Below, piece by piece: positions 52,546 through 60,931 of a stretch of 64,000 nucleotides of DNA (the first letter of the stretch is position 1; each line of letters begins with the position of its first letter). Location of the stretch: the NCBI RefSeq assembly GCF_030150155.1, contig NZ_JASLGR010000039.1:62001-126000 (forward strand), read 5' to 3'. The notes under the pieces are model-generated. The model did not search any database. It was not told where the DNA came from and saw only the letters and a program-made list of their open reading frames with translations. The position numbers and the translations under genes are program-made. The stretch comes from Nocardioides sp. (GTDB lineage Bacteria; Actinomycetota; Actinomycetes; Propionibacteriales; Nocardioidaceae).

Positions 52546-54026
52546 TCCTGACCCTGCTCTTACTGATCCCGCTCGCCGGCGCGCTGGCCACCGCGATCAC
52601 CCCGTCCGGTGGCCAGCTGCCGCAGCGGGTCGCGCTCGGCTTCTCGCTGGGCACCCTGGCCCTCAGTGTCGGGGTGGCGTTCGACTTCGAGCCGCACCAC
52701 GGCCCCCAGTTCGTCGAGAACCTGGACTGGATCGCCCCGCTCGGGGCGCACTACGCGCTCAGCCTGGACGGCCTCGGACTGCTGCTGGTGCTGCTGGCGA
52801 CCGTGATGGTCCCGATCGTGATCGTGGCGTCGTGGCGGGACACCCCGCGGGCGTCGTACTTCGCCTGGGTGCTGGCCCTGGAGGCGTTGGCGGTGCTGGT
52901 CTTCCTGGCCGACGACCTGCTGCTCTTCTACGTCGCCTTCGAGGCCACGCTGCTGCCGGCGTACTTCCTGATCGGCGGCTGGGGTCGGGCCGACCGCGCC
53001 CGGGCGGCCCTGAAGTTCCTGCTCTTCCAGCTCGGCGGGGGACTGGTCCTGCTCGGTGGCGTGATCGGGATGTGGGTGCTCTCGGTGCAGCAGCGTGGCG
53101 ACGCCGGTCCGTCGTTGCTGCTCGGCGACCTCGCCCACCTCGACATCGGTACGACGGCCGGTCGCTGGATCTTCGTCGCCTTCTTCCTCGCCTTCGCGGT
53201 CAAGGCCCCGCTCTTCCCGCTGCACACCTGGCTGGCCGACACCGCCGAGCAGGCCACCCCGCCGACCAGCGTGCTGCTGGTCTGCGTGCTGGACAAGATC
53301 GGCACCTTCGCGATGCTGCGCTTCTGCCTGGGGCTGCTGCCCGAGGCCAGCCGGTGGGCGACCCCGGTGGTGGTCGCGATCGCGCTGATCTCGATCATCT
53401 ACGGCGCCCTGCTCGCGATCGGGGCCGACGACCTGCTCCGCCTGGTCGGCCTGACCTCGCTGTCCCACTTCGGCTTCATCACGCTCGGCATCTTCGTGAT
53501 CAGCACCGACGGCGGCTCCGCGGCGATCCTCTACATGGTCAGCCACGGCCTGGCGACCGGAGCACTGCTGCTCGCCGCGGGCTTCCTGCTGCGCCGCCAC
53601 GGCACCGTCTCGATCCGCGAGCTGCGCGGCCTCGAACGCGGCACCCCGGTGCTGGCCGGCTTCTTCCTGGTCGCCGGGATGGCGACCCTGGGACTGCCGG
53701 GGCTGGCCCAGTTCGTCGCCGAGGTGGTCGTGATCGTCAACGCGTTCTCCTGGCACTGGTACGTCGGGGCGATCTCCCTGGCCGGCCTGGTGCTGGCCGC
53801 GTTCTACATCCTGTGGGCCTACCAACGGGTTTTCACCGGGGTGCCCGACCACACCGACGCACCCCCACGCCACGGTGCCTCGCCCCACCGCGACCTGACC
53901 GTGCGTGAGGTCCTCGTGATGGCGCCGCTGACGGTGGCGATGGTGCTGGTCGGCTTCGTGCCCGGCCCGCTGTTCCACATCGCCAACCCGACGGTGACCT
54001 CGATCGTCGAGGCGGGTCAGCGGTGA
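52542..54026 (+). CDS. nuoM: NADH-quinone oxidoreductase subunit M
   Basis: Antiporter-like subunit, 494 residues, fourteen helices. Key parts: DDLLLFYVAFEATLLPAYFLIGGWG with the proton-channel Glu, AFAVKAPLFPLHTWLADTAEQATPPTSVLL with the functional Lys, and TSLSHFGFITLGIF. Start ATG 52542 overlaps the nuoL stop by 4 nt, as does its own end with nuoN. Confidence 0.97.
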   Translation: MILTLLLLIPLAGALATAITPSGGQLPQRVALGFSLGTLALSVGVAFDFEPHHGPQFVENLDWIAPLGAHYALSLDGLGLLLVLLATVMVPIVIVASWRDTPRASYFAWVLALEALAVLVFLADDLLLFYVAFEATLLPAYFLIGGWGRADRARAALKFLLFQLGGGLVLLGGVIGMWVLSVQQRGDAGPSLLLGDLAHLDIGTTAGRWIFVAFFLAFAVKAPLFPLHTWLADTAEQATPPTSVLLVCVLDKIGTFAMLRFCLGLLPEASRWATPVVVAIALISIIYGALLAIGADDLLRLVGLTSLSHFGFITLGIFVISTDGGSAAILYMVSHGLATGALLLAAGFLLRRHGTVSIRELRGLERGTPVLAGFFLVAGMATLGLPGLAQFVAEVVVIVNAFSWHWYVGAISLAGLVLAAFYILWAYQRVFTGVPDHTDAPPRHGASPHRDLTVREVLVMAPLTVAMVLVGFVPGPLFHIANPTVTSIVEAGQR

Positions 54027-55633
54027 GCGCGATGGCAGGAGGGATGGGTGCCGTGACGCACGGGTTCGAGCAGCCGCATCTGGAGTACGCCCAGCTGTGG
54101 CCGCTGCTGGTGGTCTTCGGGGTCGCCTGTCTCGGCGTCCTGGTCGAGGCGTTCGTGCCGCGCTCGCGCCGGTTCGGGCTCCAGGTCGGGCTCGCCCTGG
54201 CCGCGGTCGTGGTCGCCCTGGGCGGCACGATCGGGGTCGCCACCGGGCTGCCCGCGCTGCAGGGGGCGCACGGACTGCTGGCCGGTGGCGGAGCGCTCGC
54301 CTTCGACGGCCCCGCGGTCTACCTCCAGGGACTGGTGCTGGTCTGCGCCCTGGCCGGGGTGCTGCTCTTCGCCGAACGACGCCTCGGCGCCGGCGTGAGT
54401 GCATTCGCCGGTCAGGCCGCAGCGGTGCCCGGATCAGGCGCCGAACGGCGTACGGCCTCGTTGGAGCACACCGAGGTCTTCCCGCTGCTGCTCTTCGCCG
54501 TCGGCGGCATGATGCTCTTCCCCGCGGCCAACGACCTGCTGATCCTCTTCGTCGCGCTCGAGGTGCTCTCGCTGCCGCTCTACCTGCTCACCGGCCTGGC
54601 CCGACGTCGGCGGCTGCTCTCCCAGGAGGCCGCGCTGAAGTACTTCCTGCTCGGTGCCTTCTCCTCGGCGTTCTTCCTCTACGGCGCCGCGCTCGTGTAC
54701 GGCGCCACCGGAGCGATGCGCTTCGCCAGCATCTGGTCGGTGGCCGCCAGTGCCGACGACGCCGGGGACCGCACCCTGCTGGTGATCGGCATCGCGATGA
54801 TGGCCGTCGGGCTGCTGTTCAAGGTCGGCGCGGTGCCGTTCCAGTCCTGGACCCCCGACGTCTACCAGGGGGCGCCGACGCCGCTGGTGGCGTTCATGGC
54901 CGCCGGCACCAAGGTGGCGGCGTTCGGGGCGCTGCTGCGGCTCTTCTACGTCGCCTTCGGGGCCAACCTCGACCAGTGGCGGCCGATGCTGTGGGCCGTC
55001 GCGATCGCCACCATGCTGCTCGGCGCGGTGGTGGCGCTGGTGCAGACCGACATCAAGCGGATGCTGGGCTACTCCGCGATCGCGCACTCCGGCTTCGTCC
55101 TGACCGGCGTGGTCGGGCTCAGCGCCACCCGGATCGGTGGGTTGAGCAGCACAGGCGCGGTGCTCTTCTACCTGTCGGTCTACTCGGTCGCCGTGATCGG
55201 GTCGTTCGCGCTGGTCGGGCTGGTGCGCGACCCCGGCGGCGAGGCGACCGGGCTGAGTGCCTGGGAGGGCCTGGGCCGGCGTAGCCCCGTCCTCGGCACC
55301 GTGATGGCGGTCTTCCTGCTCTCCCTCGCCGGGATCCCGCCCACCGCCGGGTTCATCGCGAAGTGGTCGGTGATCAGTGCCGCCGCGGCCGCCGACGCCT
55401 GGGCCGTCGTGGTGGTGGCGATCGTCGCCTCCCTGATCGCGATCGTCTCCTACGTCCGGCTGCTGCTGGTGATGTTCTTCCGCGAGCCGACCCTGGGCAC
55501 GGCCGCGGTCACCCGCCCCTCGCCGCTCACCCTCGGGGTGATCGGTGTCTGCGCGGTCGCCACGATGGTGCTCGGGATCGTGCCCGGCCCGCTGCTCGAC
55601 CTGGTCGTCAAGGCGGGCGTGTTCATTGGCTGA
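54023..55633 (+). CDS. nuoN: NADH-quinone oxidoreductase subunit N
   Basis: Third antiporter-like subunit, 536 residues. It contains FVALEVLSLPLYLLTGLARRRRLLSQEAALKYFLLGAFSSAFFLYG, KVGAVPFQSWTPDVYQGAPTPLVAFMAAGTK (conserved Lys) and YSAIAHSGFVLTG. GTG 54023 starts in the nuoM stop; ATG six codons on is an alternative. Last nuo gene. Confidence 0.96.
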   Translation: MSAMAGGMGAVTHGFEQPHLEYAQLWPLLVVFGVACLGVLVEAFVPRSRRFGLQVGLALAAVVVALGGTIGVATGLPALQGAHGLLAGGGALAFDGPAVYLQGLVLVCALAGVLLFAERRLGAGVSAFAGQAAAVPGSGAERRTASLEHTEVFPLLLFAVGGMMLFPAANDLLILFVALEVLSLPLYLLTGLARRRRLLSQEAALKYFLLGAFSSAFFLYGAALVYGATGAMRFASIWSVAASADDAGDRTLLVIGIAMMAVGLLFKVGAVPFQSWTPDVYQGAPTPLVAFMAAGTKVAAFGALLRLFYVAFGANLDQWRPMLWAVAIATMLLGAVVALVQTDIKRMLGYSAIAHSGFVLTGVVGLSATRIGGLSSTGAVLFYLSVYSVAVIGSFALVGLVRDPGGEATGLSAWEGLGRRSPVLGTVMAVFLLSLAGIPPTAGFIAKWSVISAAAAADAWAVVVVAIVASLIAIVSYVRLLLVMFFREPTLGTAAVTRPSPLTLGVIGVCAVATMVLGIVPGPLLDLVVKAGVFIG

Positions 55634-55681
55634 CCCTCGCCGCGGACGCGACCGCTGGGTGGCTGTGGAAGGATGCCCGGT

Positions 55682-56677
55682 GTGAGTTCCCTTGCACTGC
55701 CGGTGACCGATCCCGACCTGGAGGCGCGCCTGACCGCCCGTCTCGCGCTCGTGGAGAAGGCCCTGGCCGGTCACGTGCAGAGCCGCGCCCCGTTCATCAC
55801 CGAGGCGGCGTCGCACCTGCTCGACGCTGGCGGCAAGCGGTTCCGGCCGCTGCTGGTGCTGCTCGCCGCCGAGTGCGGCGACCGGGCCGACTCCGAGGAC
55901 GTGCTGACCGCTGCCTGCGTGGTGGAACTCACCCACCTCGCCTCGCTCTACCACGACGACGTGATGGACGAGGCCCTCGTACGCCGCTCCGCGGACTCGG
56001 CCAACGCCCGCTGGGACAACCACGTCGCCATCCTGACCGGTGACTTCCTGTTCGCCCGCTCCTCGGAGCTGACCGCCGAGCTCGGCCCCGAGGCCGTCGG
56101 CATCCAGGCGCGGACCTTCGCCCGCCTGGTCGAGGGGCAGATCCTCGAGACCCGGGCGCCCGCGCCGGGGGAGGACCCGGTCGAGCACCACCTCGACGTC
56201 ATCGCAGGCAAGACCGGCATCCTGATCGCGACCTCGGCCCGCTATGGGGCCCTCTTCGGTGGGGCCTCCGCCGAGGTGGAGCAGGCGCTGACGTCGTACG
56301 GCGACATCGTGGGTGCCGCCTTCCAGATCTCCGACGACATCCTCGACATCGCCTCGGAGTCGGAGGTCTCGGGCAAGACGCCGGGCACCGACCTCAAGGA
56401 GGGTGTGCCGACCCTGCCCGTGCTGCTGGTGCGCCAGCACGCCCGCGCCGAGGACGCCCGCCTGATCGAGCTGCTCGACTCCGACCTGGCCGCCGACGAC
56501 GCCGCGCTCGCCGAGGCCCTCGGCCTGCTCCGCGCCAACCCCGCGATGGACGAGGCCCGCGCCTACGTCCTGGCCGAGGCCGAGAAGGCCAAGTCCTTCC
56601 TCTCCGTCCTCGACGAGGGCCCGGTCCGCGAGGCGCTGGAGGCCTTCGCCGACATCGTCGCCACCCGCTCCGCCTAG
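55682..56677 (+). CDS. Polyprenyl diphosphate synthase (menaquinone tail)
   Basis: A trans-isoprenyl diphosphate synthase, probably hepta- to nonaprenyl, supplying the tail for MenA. The first Asp-rich motif is HDDVMDEALVRR and the second is FQISDDILDIASE; GGKRFRPLLVLLAAE and KTGILIATSARYGA are also typical. GTG 55682 is chosen because GGAAGGA ends 7 nt upstream; ATG 55673 overlaps that site. Matches Rv0562 (grcC1). The stop codon directly adjoins repeat array R3. Tail length cannot be read from sequence by eye. Confidence 0.94.
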   Translation: MSSLALPVTDPDLEARLTARLALVEKALAGHVQSRAPFITEAASHLLDAGGKRFRPLLVLLAAECGDRADSEDVLTAACVVELTHLASLYHDDVMDEALVRRSADSANARWDNHVAILTGDFLFARSSELTAELGPEAVGIQARTFARLVEGQILETRAPAPGEDPVEHHLDVIAGKTGILIATSARYGALFGGASAEVEQALTSYGDIVGAAFQISDDILDIASESEVSGKTPGTDLKEGVPTLPVLLVRQHARAEDARLIELLDSDLAADDAALAEALGLLRANPAMDEARAYVLAEAEKAKSFLSVLDEGPVREALEAFADIVATRSA

Positions 56678-56853
56678 CCGACTTCCGGCTTCACCACCGC
56701 CCAAATCCGGGTTCGCCACCGCCGAGATCCGGGTTCGCCACGCGCGAGATCCGGGTTCACCACGCCCGACTTCCGGCTTCACCACGCCCCACTTCCGGGT
56801 TCGCCACGCGCGAGATCCGGGATCGCCACGCGCGAGTTCCGGGTTCGCCACCG
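56678..56853 (-). repeat. 22-bp tandem repeat array R3 (8 units)
   Basis: Eight exact 22-bp units start at 56678, 56700, 56722, 56744, 56766, 56788, 56810 and 56832, e.g. CCGAGATCCGGGTTCGCC. The first begins on the base after the TAG stop. Variable positions before the TCCGGG core read GACT, CAAA, GAGA, GAGA, GACT, CACT, GAGA and GAGT in order. Orientation opposite to R4. Confidence 0.95.
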
Positions 56854-56993
56854 TGTGATCCCCTGACGGACCTCTGGTCCCGACCGTTCGCCGGCGAGGT
56901 CGCCCCCTGGGTGTCCGTGCCAGGCACCCGGCGCGGATGCCGTCCGTTGGTGTGCGCTGAGCTGCGCCTCTGTGTGGCCACGGGCTTCGTGGT
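56854..56993. other. 140-bp spacer between inverted repeat arrays
   Basis: No ORF of credible coding character, tRNA or promoter was recognised. It has GC content near the genome and a short inverted repeat around GGGTGTCC and GGCACCC. It would be the loop if the flanking arrays paired. Confidence 0.5.
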
Positions 56994-57119
56994 GAACCCG
57001 GATCTGGGCGGTGGTGAACCCGGAAGTCGGCGGTGGTGAACCCGGAAGTCGCGCGTGGGAAACCCGGAACTCGCGCGTGGTGAACCCGGAAGTCGAGCGT
57101 GGTGAACCCGGATCTCGGC
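56994..57119 (+). repeat. 22-bp tandem repeat array R4 (6 units)
   Basis: Units start at 56994, 57016, 57038, 57060, 57082 and 57104, each beginning GAACCCGG or AAACCCGG and then ATCTG, AAGTC, AAGTC, AACTC, AAGTC and ATCTC. The last unit decays after 57119. The array ends 12 bp before the operator-like inverted repeat of the sulfate transporter. Confidence 0.95.
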
Positions 57120-57130
57120 AGATGGGCACA

Positions 57131-57147
57131 AGTCCACTATTTGGACT
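57131..57147. promoter_or_regulatory. Inverted repeat, possible operator of the sulfate transporter
   Basis: AGTCCACTATTTGGACT has perfect 6-bp arms (AGTCCA/TGGACT) and a 5-bp spacer, and overlaps the proposed -35 box. It suits control by a sulfur-responsive regulator; the regulator is unknown. Confidence 0.5.
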
Positions 57148-57170
57148 AATACTGGTGAAGTTCCTAAAGT
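57141..57170 (+). promoter_or_regulatory. Candidate promoter of the sulfate transporter operon
   Basis: TTGGAC (57141-57146) and TAAAGT (57165-57170) with an 18-nt spacer. The region is clearly less GC-rich than its surroundings. The leader would be about 55 nt. Confidence 0.5.
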
Positions 57171-57233
57171 GACCTAGAGTTGTCGACTAATGCCGGGGGT
57201 GCCGGCTGTTCACGTCCACAAGGGTGCACACAC

Positions 57234-58268
57234 ATGAAGATTCTCAAGCTTGGATCGGTTCTCGCTGCCAGCGTGCTGGCCCTCACGGCCTGCGGCTCGG
57301 GCGGTGACTCCTCGGCCAAGGTCGTCAACGTCAACGGCTTCTCGATCCTGGAGCAGGCCAACAAGAGCGTCTTCGCGGACTTCCAGAAGACCGCCGCCGG
57401 CAAGGGCGTCGACTTCAAGACGTCGTACGGCGCCTCCGGTGACCAGTCCCGGGGCGTGGCCAACGGCAACAAGGCCGACGTGGTGCACTACTCCCTCGAG
57501 TCCGACGTGACTCGCCTGGTCAAGGCCGGTCTGGTGGCCGAGGACTGGAACAAGAACGCGACCAAGGGCGTGCTGACCTCCAGCGTCGTGGTGCTCGCGG
57601 TCCGCAAGGGCAACCCGAAGCACATCGAGGGCTGGGACGACCTGATCAAGCCCGGCGTCAAGATCATCACCCCGAACCCCGGCTCCTCGGGCTCGGCGCG
57701 GTGGAACATCCTGGGTGCGTGGGCCCACGTCGTCGGCAACGGCGGCACCGAGGCTCAGGCCACCACGTTCCTCACCAGCCTGCTGAAGAACACGATCGCG
57801 CTGCCCGGCTCCGGGCGTGAGGCGACCACCGCGTTCACCTCGGGCTCGGGCGACGTCCTGATCTCCTACGAGAACGAGGCCATCCTGGCGCGCGCGTCGG
57901 GCTCCGACATCGACTACGTCGTCCCCGACGACACCCTCAAGATCGAGAACCCGGGCGCCGTCACGAAGACCGCCTCGCAGGCGGCCAAGGACTTCCTCGC
58001 CTTCCAGACCAGTGCGGAGGGGCAGGCGGCGTACGCCCAGTCCGGCTTCCGTCCGGTGATCGACGGCGTCACCGTCGGTGACGTCAAGGGCGCCAACGAC
58101 CCGGCCAACCCGTTCCCGACGCCGAAGAAGCTCTTCACCATCAACGACTCGTTCTTCGGTGGCTGGGGCGTCGCGGCCGACAAGTTCTTCGGTGACGGCA
58201 CCGAGGGCAAGCCCGTCGGTATCATCACGAAGATCCAGCAGGACACCGGAAAGGGCGCGAACGGCTGA
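57234..58268 (+). CDS. cysP: Sulfate ABC transporter substrate-binding lipoprotein
   Basis: Binds sulfate (or thiosulfate) outside and delivers it to CysTW. The 344-residue precursor begins MKILKLGSVLAASVLALTACG, with lipobox LTAC. It follows the Sbp/CysP pattern: SYGASGDQSRGVANG for the anion site, ADVVHYSLESDVTRLVKAGLV, and SSGSARWNILGAWAHVV. ATG 57234 is chosen over the upstream frame beginning 57180 because it gives the signal peptide. Overlaps cysT by 1 nt. Confidence 0.95.
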   Translation: MKILKLGSVLAASVLALTACGSGGDSSAKVVNVNGFSILEQANKSVFADFQKTAAGKGVDFKTSYGASGDQSRGVANGNKADVVHYSLESDVTRLVKAGLVAEDWNKNATKGVLTSSVVVLAVRKGNPKHIEGWDDLIKPGVKIITPNPGSSGSARWNILGAWAHVVGNGGTEAQATTFLTSLLKNTIALPGSGREATTAFTSGSGDVLISYENEAILARASGSDIDYVVPDDTLKIENPGAVTKTASQAAKDFLAFQTSAEGQAAYAQSGFRPVIDGVTVGDVKGANDPANPFPTPKKLFTINDSFFGGWGVAADKFFGDGTEGKPVGIITKIQQDTGKGANG

Positions 58269-59059
58269 TGTCCCGTCCACTCAGTGCCGGTGCGGGCCTG
58301 AGTCTCGGTGTCGCGGTCCTGTGGTTCTCCATCCTCGTGCTGCTGCCGCTGGCGGCGATCATCGCCACCGCGGCCGAGGGCGGAGTCTCCAACTACCTCC
58401 ACGTCATCAGTGACGCCCAGACCTGGGCGGCCGTCCGACTGACGGTCGTCCAGGCGGTGGTGGTCACCGTGGTCAACGTGGTGATCGGCACGATCATCGC
58501 CTGGGTGCTGGTCCGGGACCGGTTCTGGGGCAAGCAGATCCTGAACGTCGTCATCGACGTGCCGTTCGCGCTGCCGACGGTGGTCGCGGGCCTGGTGCTG
58601 CTCAGCCTCTACGGCCCGACCAGCCCGGTCGGGATCCACGCCGCCTTCACCCCGTCGGCCGTCACGCTCGCCTTCGCCTTCGTCACGCTGCCCTTCGTGG
58701 TCCGCACGGTCCAGCCGGTGCTCGAGGAGCTCGACACCGACGTCGAGGAGGCCGCGGCCTCCCTCGGTGCGGGCCGCGGCACCATCCTGCGCCGGATCAT
58801 CCTCCCGGCCCTGGTCCCGGCGATCACCGCCGGAGCCGCCCTCAGCTTCGCCCGCGCGATCTCGGAGTACGGCTCACTGGTCCTGCTCAGCGGCAACAAG
58901 CCGTTCCAGACCGAGGTCGTCTCGGTCCGGGTGCTGAGCTTCATCGAGAACGGCTCGACGGCCTCGGCCGCCGCGATCGCCTCGCTGATGCTCGCCGTCG
59001 CGCTCGTCGTGATCGTCGCGCTCGACATCGTCCAGCGGAGGGTGGCGCGTCATGGTTAA
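58268..59059 (+). CDS. cysT: Sulfate ABC transporter permease CysT
   Basis: A six-helix permease, 263 residues. The ATPase-contacting EAA loop is EEAAASLGAGRGTILRRIILP. Conserved DVPFALPTVVAGLVLLSLYG and PFQTEVVSVRVLSFIENG. Overlaps cysW by 8 nt. Forms a heterodimer with CysW. Confidence 0.95.
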   Translation: MSRPLSAGAGLSLGVAVLWFSILVLLPLAAIIATAAEGGVSNYLHVISDAQTWAAVRLTVVQAVVVTVVNVVIGTIIAWVLVRDRFWGKQILNVVIDVPFALPTVVAGLVLLSLYGPTSPVGIHAAFTPSAVTLAFAFVTLPFVVRTVQPVLEELDTDVEEAAASLGAGRGTILRRIILPALVPAITAGAALSFARAISEYGSLVLLSGNKPFQTEVVSVRVLSFIENGSTASAAAIASLMLAVALVVIVALDIVQRRVARHG

Positions 59060-59867
59060 GCTCCCTCGCTGGCTGGTGTGGCTGCTGCGGATCGTCGCCG
59101 TGGGGTACGTCGCCCTCCTGGTCGTGTGGCCCGTCGGGATGCTCGTCAAGCAGACGTTCGGTGACGGCTTCGATGCGCTCAACTCGGTGTTCTCTGATGC
59201 CGACGTCACCTCGGCGCTCAAGCTGACCGCGATCGTGGCCGTGATCGCGGTCGTGATCAACCTGGTCTTCGGCGTCACCATCTCGCTGCTGCTGGTCCGG
59301 TTCGACTTCCCTGGCAAGCGGATCCTGTCGGCGCTGGTCGACCTGCCGCTGTCGGTCTCGCCGGTCGTGGTCGGCCTGGCGTTGCTGCTGGTCTACAACA
59401 GCCGCGACGGCTGGTTCGGCAAGCCGCTGGACGGTGCCGGGATCCACCTGATGTTCTCCTCGCCCGCCCTGGTGATGGCGACCTGCTTCGTCGCGCTGCC
59501 GCTGGTGATCCGCGAGGTCGTGCCGGTGCTCACCGAGATCGGCGACGACCAGGAGCAGGCCGCCCGCAGCCTCGGCGCCAGCGGCCCGCAGACCTTCTGG
59601 CGGATCACGCTGCCCTCGATCAAGTGGGCCGTGGTCTACGGTGTGGTGCTCTCGCTGGCCCGGTCGGTCGGTGAGTTCGGGGCGGTCAAGATCGTCTCGG
59701 GCAACATCACCGGGCAGACTCAGACCGCCACTCTCGCCGTCGAGGCGAAGTATCAGGGGTTCGCCCAGCCCACGGCGTACGCCATCGCCTTCCTCCTCGT
59801 CCTCGTCAGCATCGCGTGCCTGGTGGTCGTGGCATTCCTCCGTCCCCGCGCGCAGCAGGAAAGATGA
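59052..59867 (+). CDS. cysW: Sulfate ABC transporter permease CysW
   Basis: The second permease, 271 residues, with EAA loop EQAARSLGASGPQTFWRITLP and ALVDLPLSVSPVVVGLALLLVY. SVGEFGAVKIVSGNITGQTQT is typical of CysW. Six helices. Followed by cysA after 6 nt. Confidence 0.95.
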   Translation: MVKLPRWLVWLLRIVAVGYVALLVVWPVGMLVKQTFGDGFDALNSVFSDADVTSALKLTAIVAVIAVVINLVFGVTISLLLVRFDFPGKRILSALVDLPLSVSPVVVGLALLLVYNSRDGWFGKPLDGAGIHLMFSSPALVMATCFVALPLVIREVVPVLTEIGDDQEQAARSLGASGPQTFWRITLPSIKWAVVYGVVLSLARSVGEFGAVKIVSGNITGQTQTATLAVEAKYQGFAQPTAYAIAFLLVLVSIACLVVVAFLRPRAQQER

Positions 59868-59873
59868 CTCCCG

Positions 59874-60824
59874 ATGTCTATTGATGTTCGCAACGTGACC
59901 AAGCAGTACGGCGACTTCTACGCGCTCAACGATGTCTCCGTCTCCATCCCCACCGGTCAGCTGACCGCCCTGCTCGGCCCCTCGGGTGGCGGGAAGTCGA
60001 CCCTGCTGCGGATCATCGCCGGCCTCGACTCCGCCGACTCGGGGACCGTGCAGATCGAGGGCAAGGACGCGACCAGTCTGCCTCCGCAGAAGCGCAACGT
60101 CGGGTTCGTGTTCCAGCACTACGCGGTGTTCAAGCACCTCTCGGTGGCGAAGAACGTCGCGTTCGGCCTGGAGATCCGCAAGAAGAGCAAGGCCGAGATC
60201 AAGCAGCGCGTCGGTGAGCTGCTGGAGCTGGTGCACCTGTCCCAGTTCGCCGACCGGCTGCCCGCCCAGCTCTCCGGCGGCCAGCGCCAGCGGATGGCGC
60301 TGGCCCGGGCCCTGGCCGTGGAGCCGAACGTGCTGCTCCTCGACGAGCCGTTCGGTGCCCTGGACGCGAAGGTCCGCAAGGAGCTGCGCGACTGGCTGCG
60401 CCGTCTGCACGACGAGGTCCACGTCACCACCGTGTTCGTCACCCACGACCAGGAGGAGGCCCTCGAGGTCGCCGACGAGATCGTGGTGATCAACAACGGC
60501 ACGGTGGAGCAGGTCGGCTCGCCCGACGACCTCTACGACCGCCCGGCCAACGACTTCGTGATGGGCTTCCTCGGCGACGTCACCCGGCTCGGCGGTCAGC
60601 TGGTGCGACCGCACGACGTCCAGATCTCGACCACCCCCGACGTCGGGGTCGAGGCCACCATCACCCGGATCCTGCGGGTCGGCTTCGAGGTGCGGATCAC
60701 GGCCCTGACCATCGCCGGCGAGGAGGTGCTGGTGGAGATCACCCGTACCCACGCCCGCTCGCTCGGCCTGGCCGAGGGGTCCACGGTCTGGCTGGCGGCG
60801 GCGCCGGGCGCGACCACGGTCTGA
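59874..60824 (+). CDS. cysA: Sulfate ABC transporter ATP-binding protein CysA
   Basis: The 316-residue ATPase has Walker A LGPSGGGKST, the Q-loop FVFQHYAVFKH, the ABC signature LSGGQRQRMALARAL and Walker B VLLLDEPFGALDAK, then the His switch VTHDQEEAL. The C-terminal ~80 residues form the regulatory region. It completes the SulT-type transporter. A GC-rich hairpin follows the stop codon. Confidence 0.96.
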   Translation: MSIDVRNVTKQYGDFYALNDVSVSIPTGQLTALLGPSGGGKSTLLRIIAGLDSADSGTVQIEGKDATSLPPQKRNVGFVFQHYAVFKHLSVAKNVAFGLEIRKKSKAEIKQRVGELLELVHLSQFADRLPAQLSGGQRQRMALARALAVEPNVLLLDEPFGALDAKVRKELRDWLRRLHDEVHVTTVFVTHDQEEALEVADEIVVINNGTVEQVGSPDDLYDRPANDFVMGFLGDVTRLGGQLVRPHDVQISTTPDVGVEATITRILRVGFEVRITALTIAGEEVLVEITRTHARSLGLAEGSTVWLAAAPGATTV

Positions 60825-60832
60825 GCGGAGGT

Positions 60833-60858
60833 CCCGGCGGTCCGTGCGGACCGCCGGG
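60833..60858 (+). terminator. GC-rich hairpin after cysA
   Basis: CCCGGCGGTCC and GGACCGCCGGG form an 11-bp stem with a GTGC loop, 8 nt after the cysA stop. More inverted repeats follow (CCGGGA/TCCCGG, GTCGCCC/GGGCGAC) up to 60907. No U-tract. Confidence 0.7.
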
Positions 60859-60931
60859 GTCGCCCCGGGACCGTTCCCGGCATCGCCCAGGGGGCCGCCG
60901 GGCGACCGCCCAGGTCCATTGCAGGACCCGC

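Noticed and set aside
56678..57119. Possible CRISPR array
   Set aside because: Units are directly contiguous with no unique spacers, the period is 22 bp, and no cas genes are present.
56757..57137. Minus-strand ORFs of 116-126 residues with repeated RVHHARLPGS-type peptides
   Set aside because: They are translations of the 22-bp repeats, which stay open in several frames; there is no ribosome binding site or independent coding signal.
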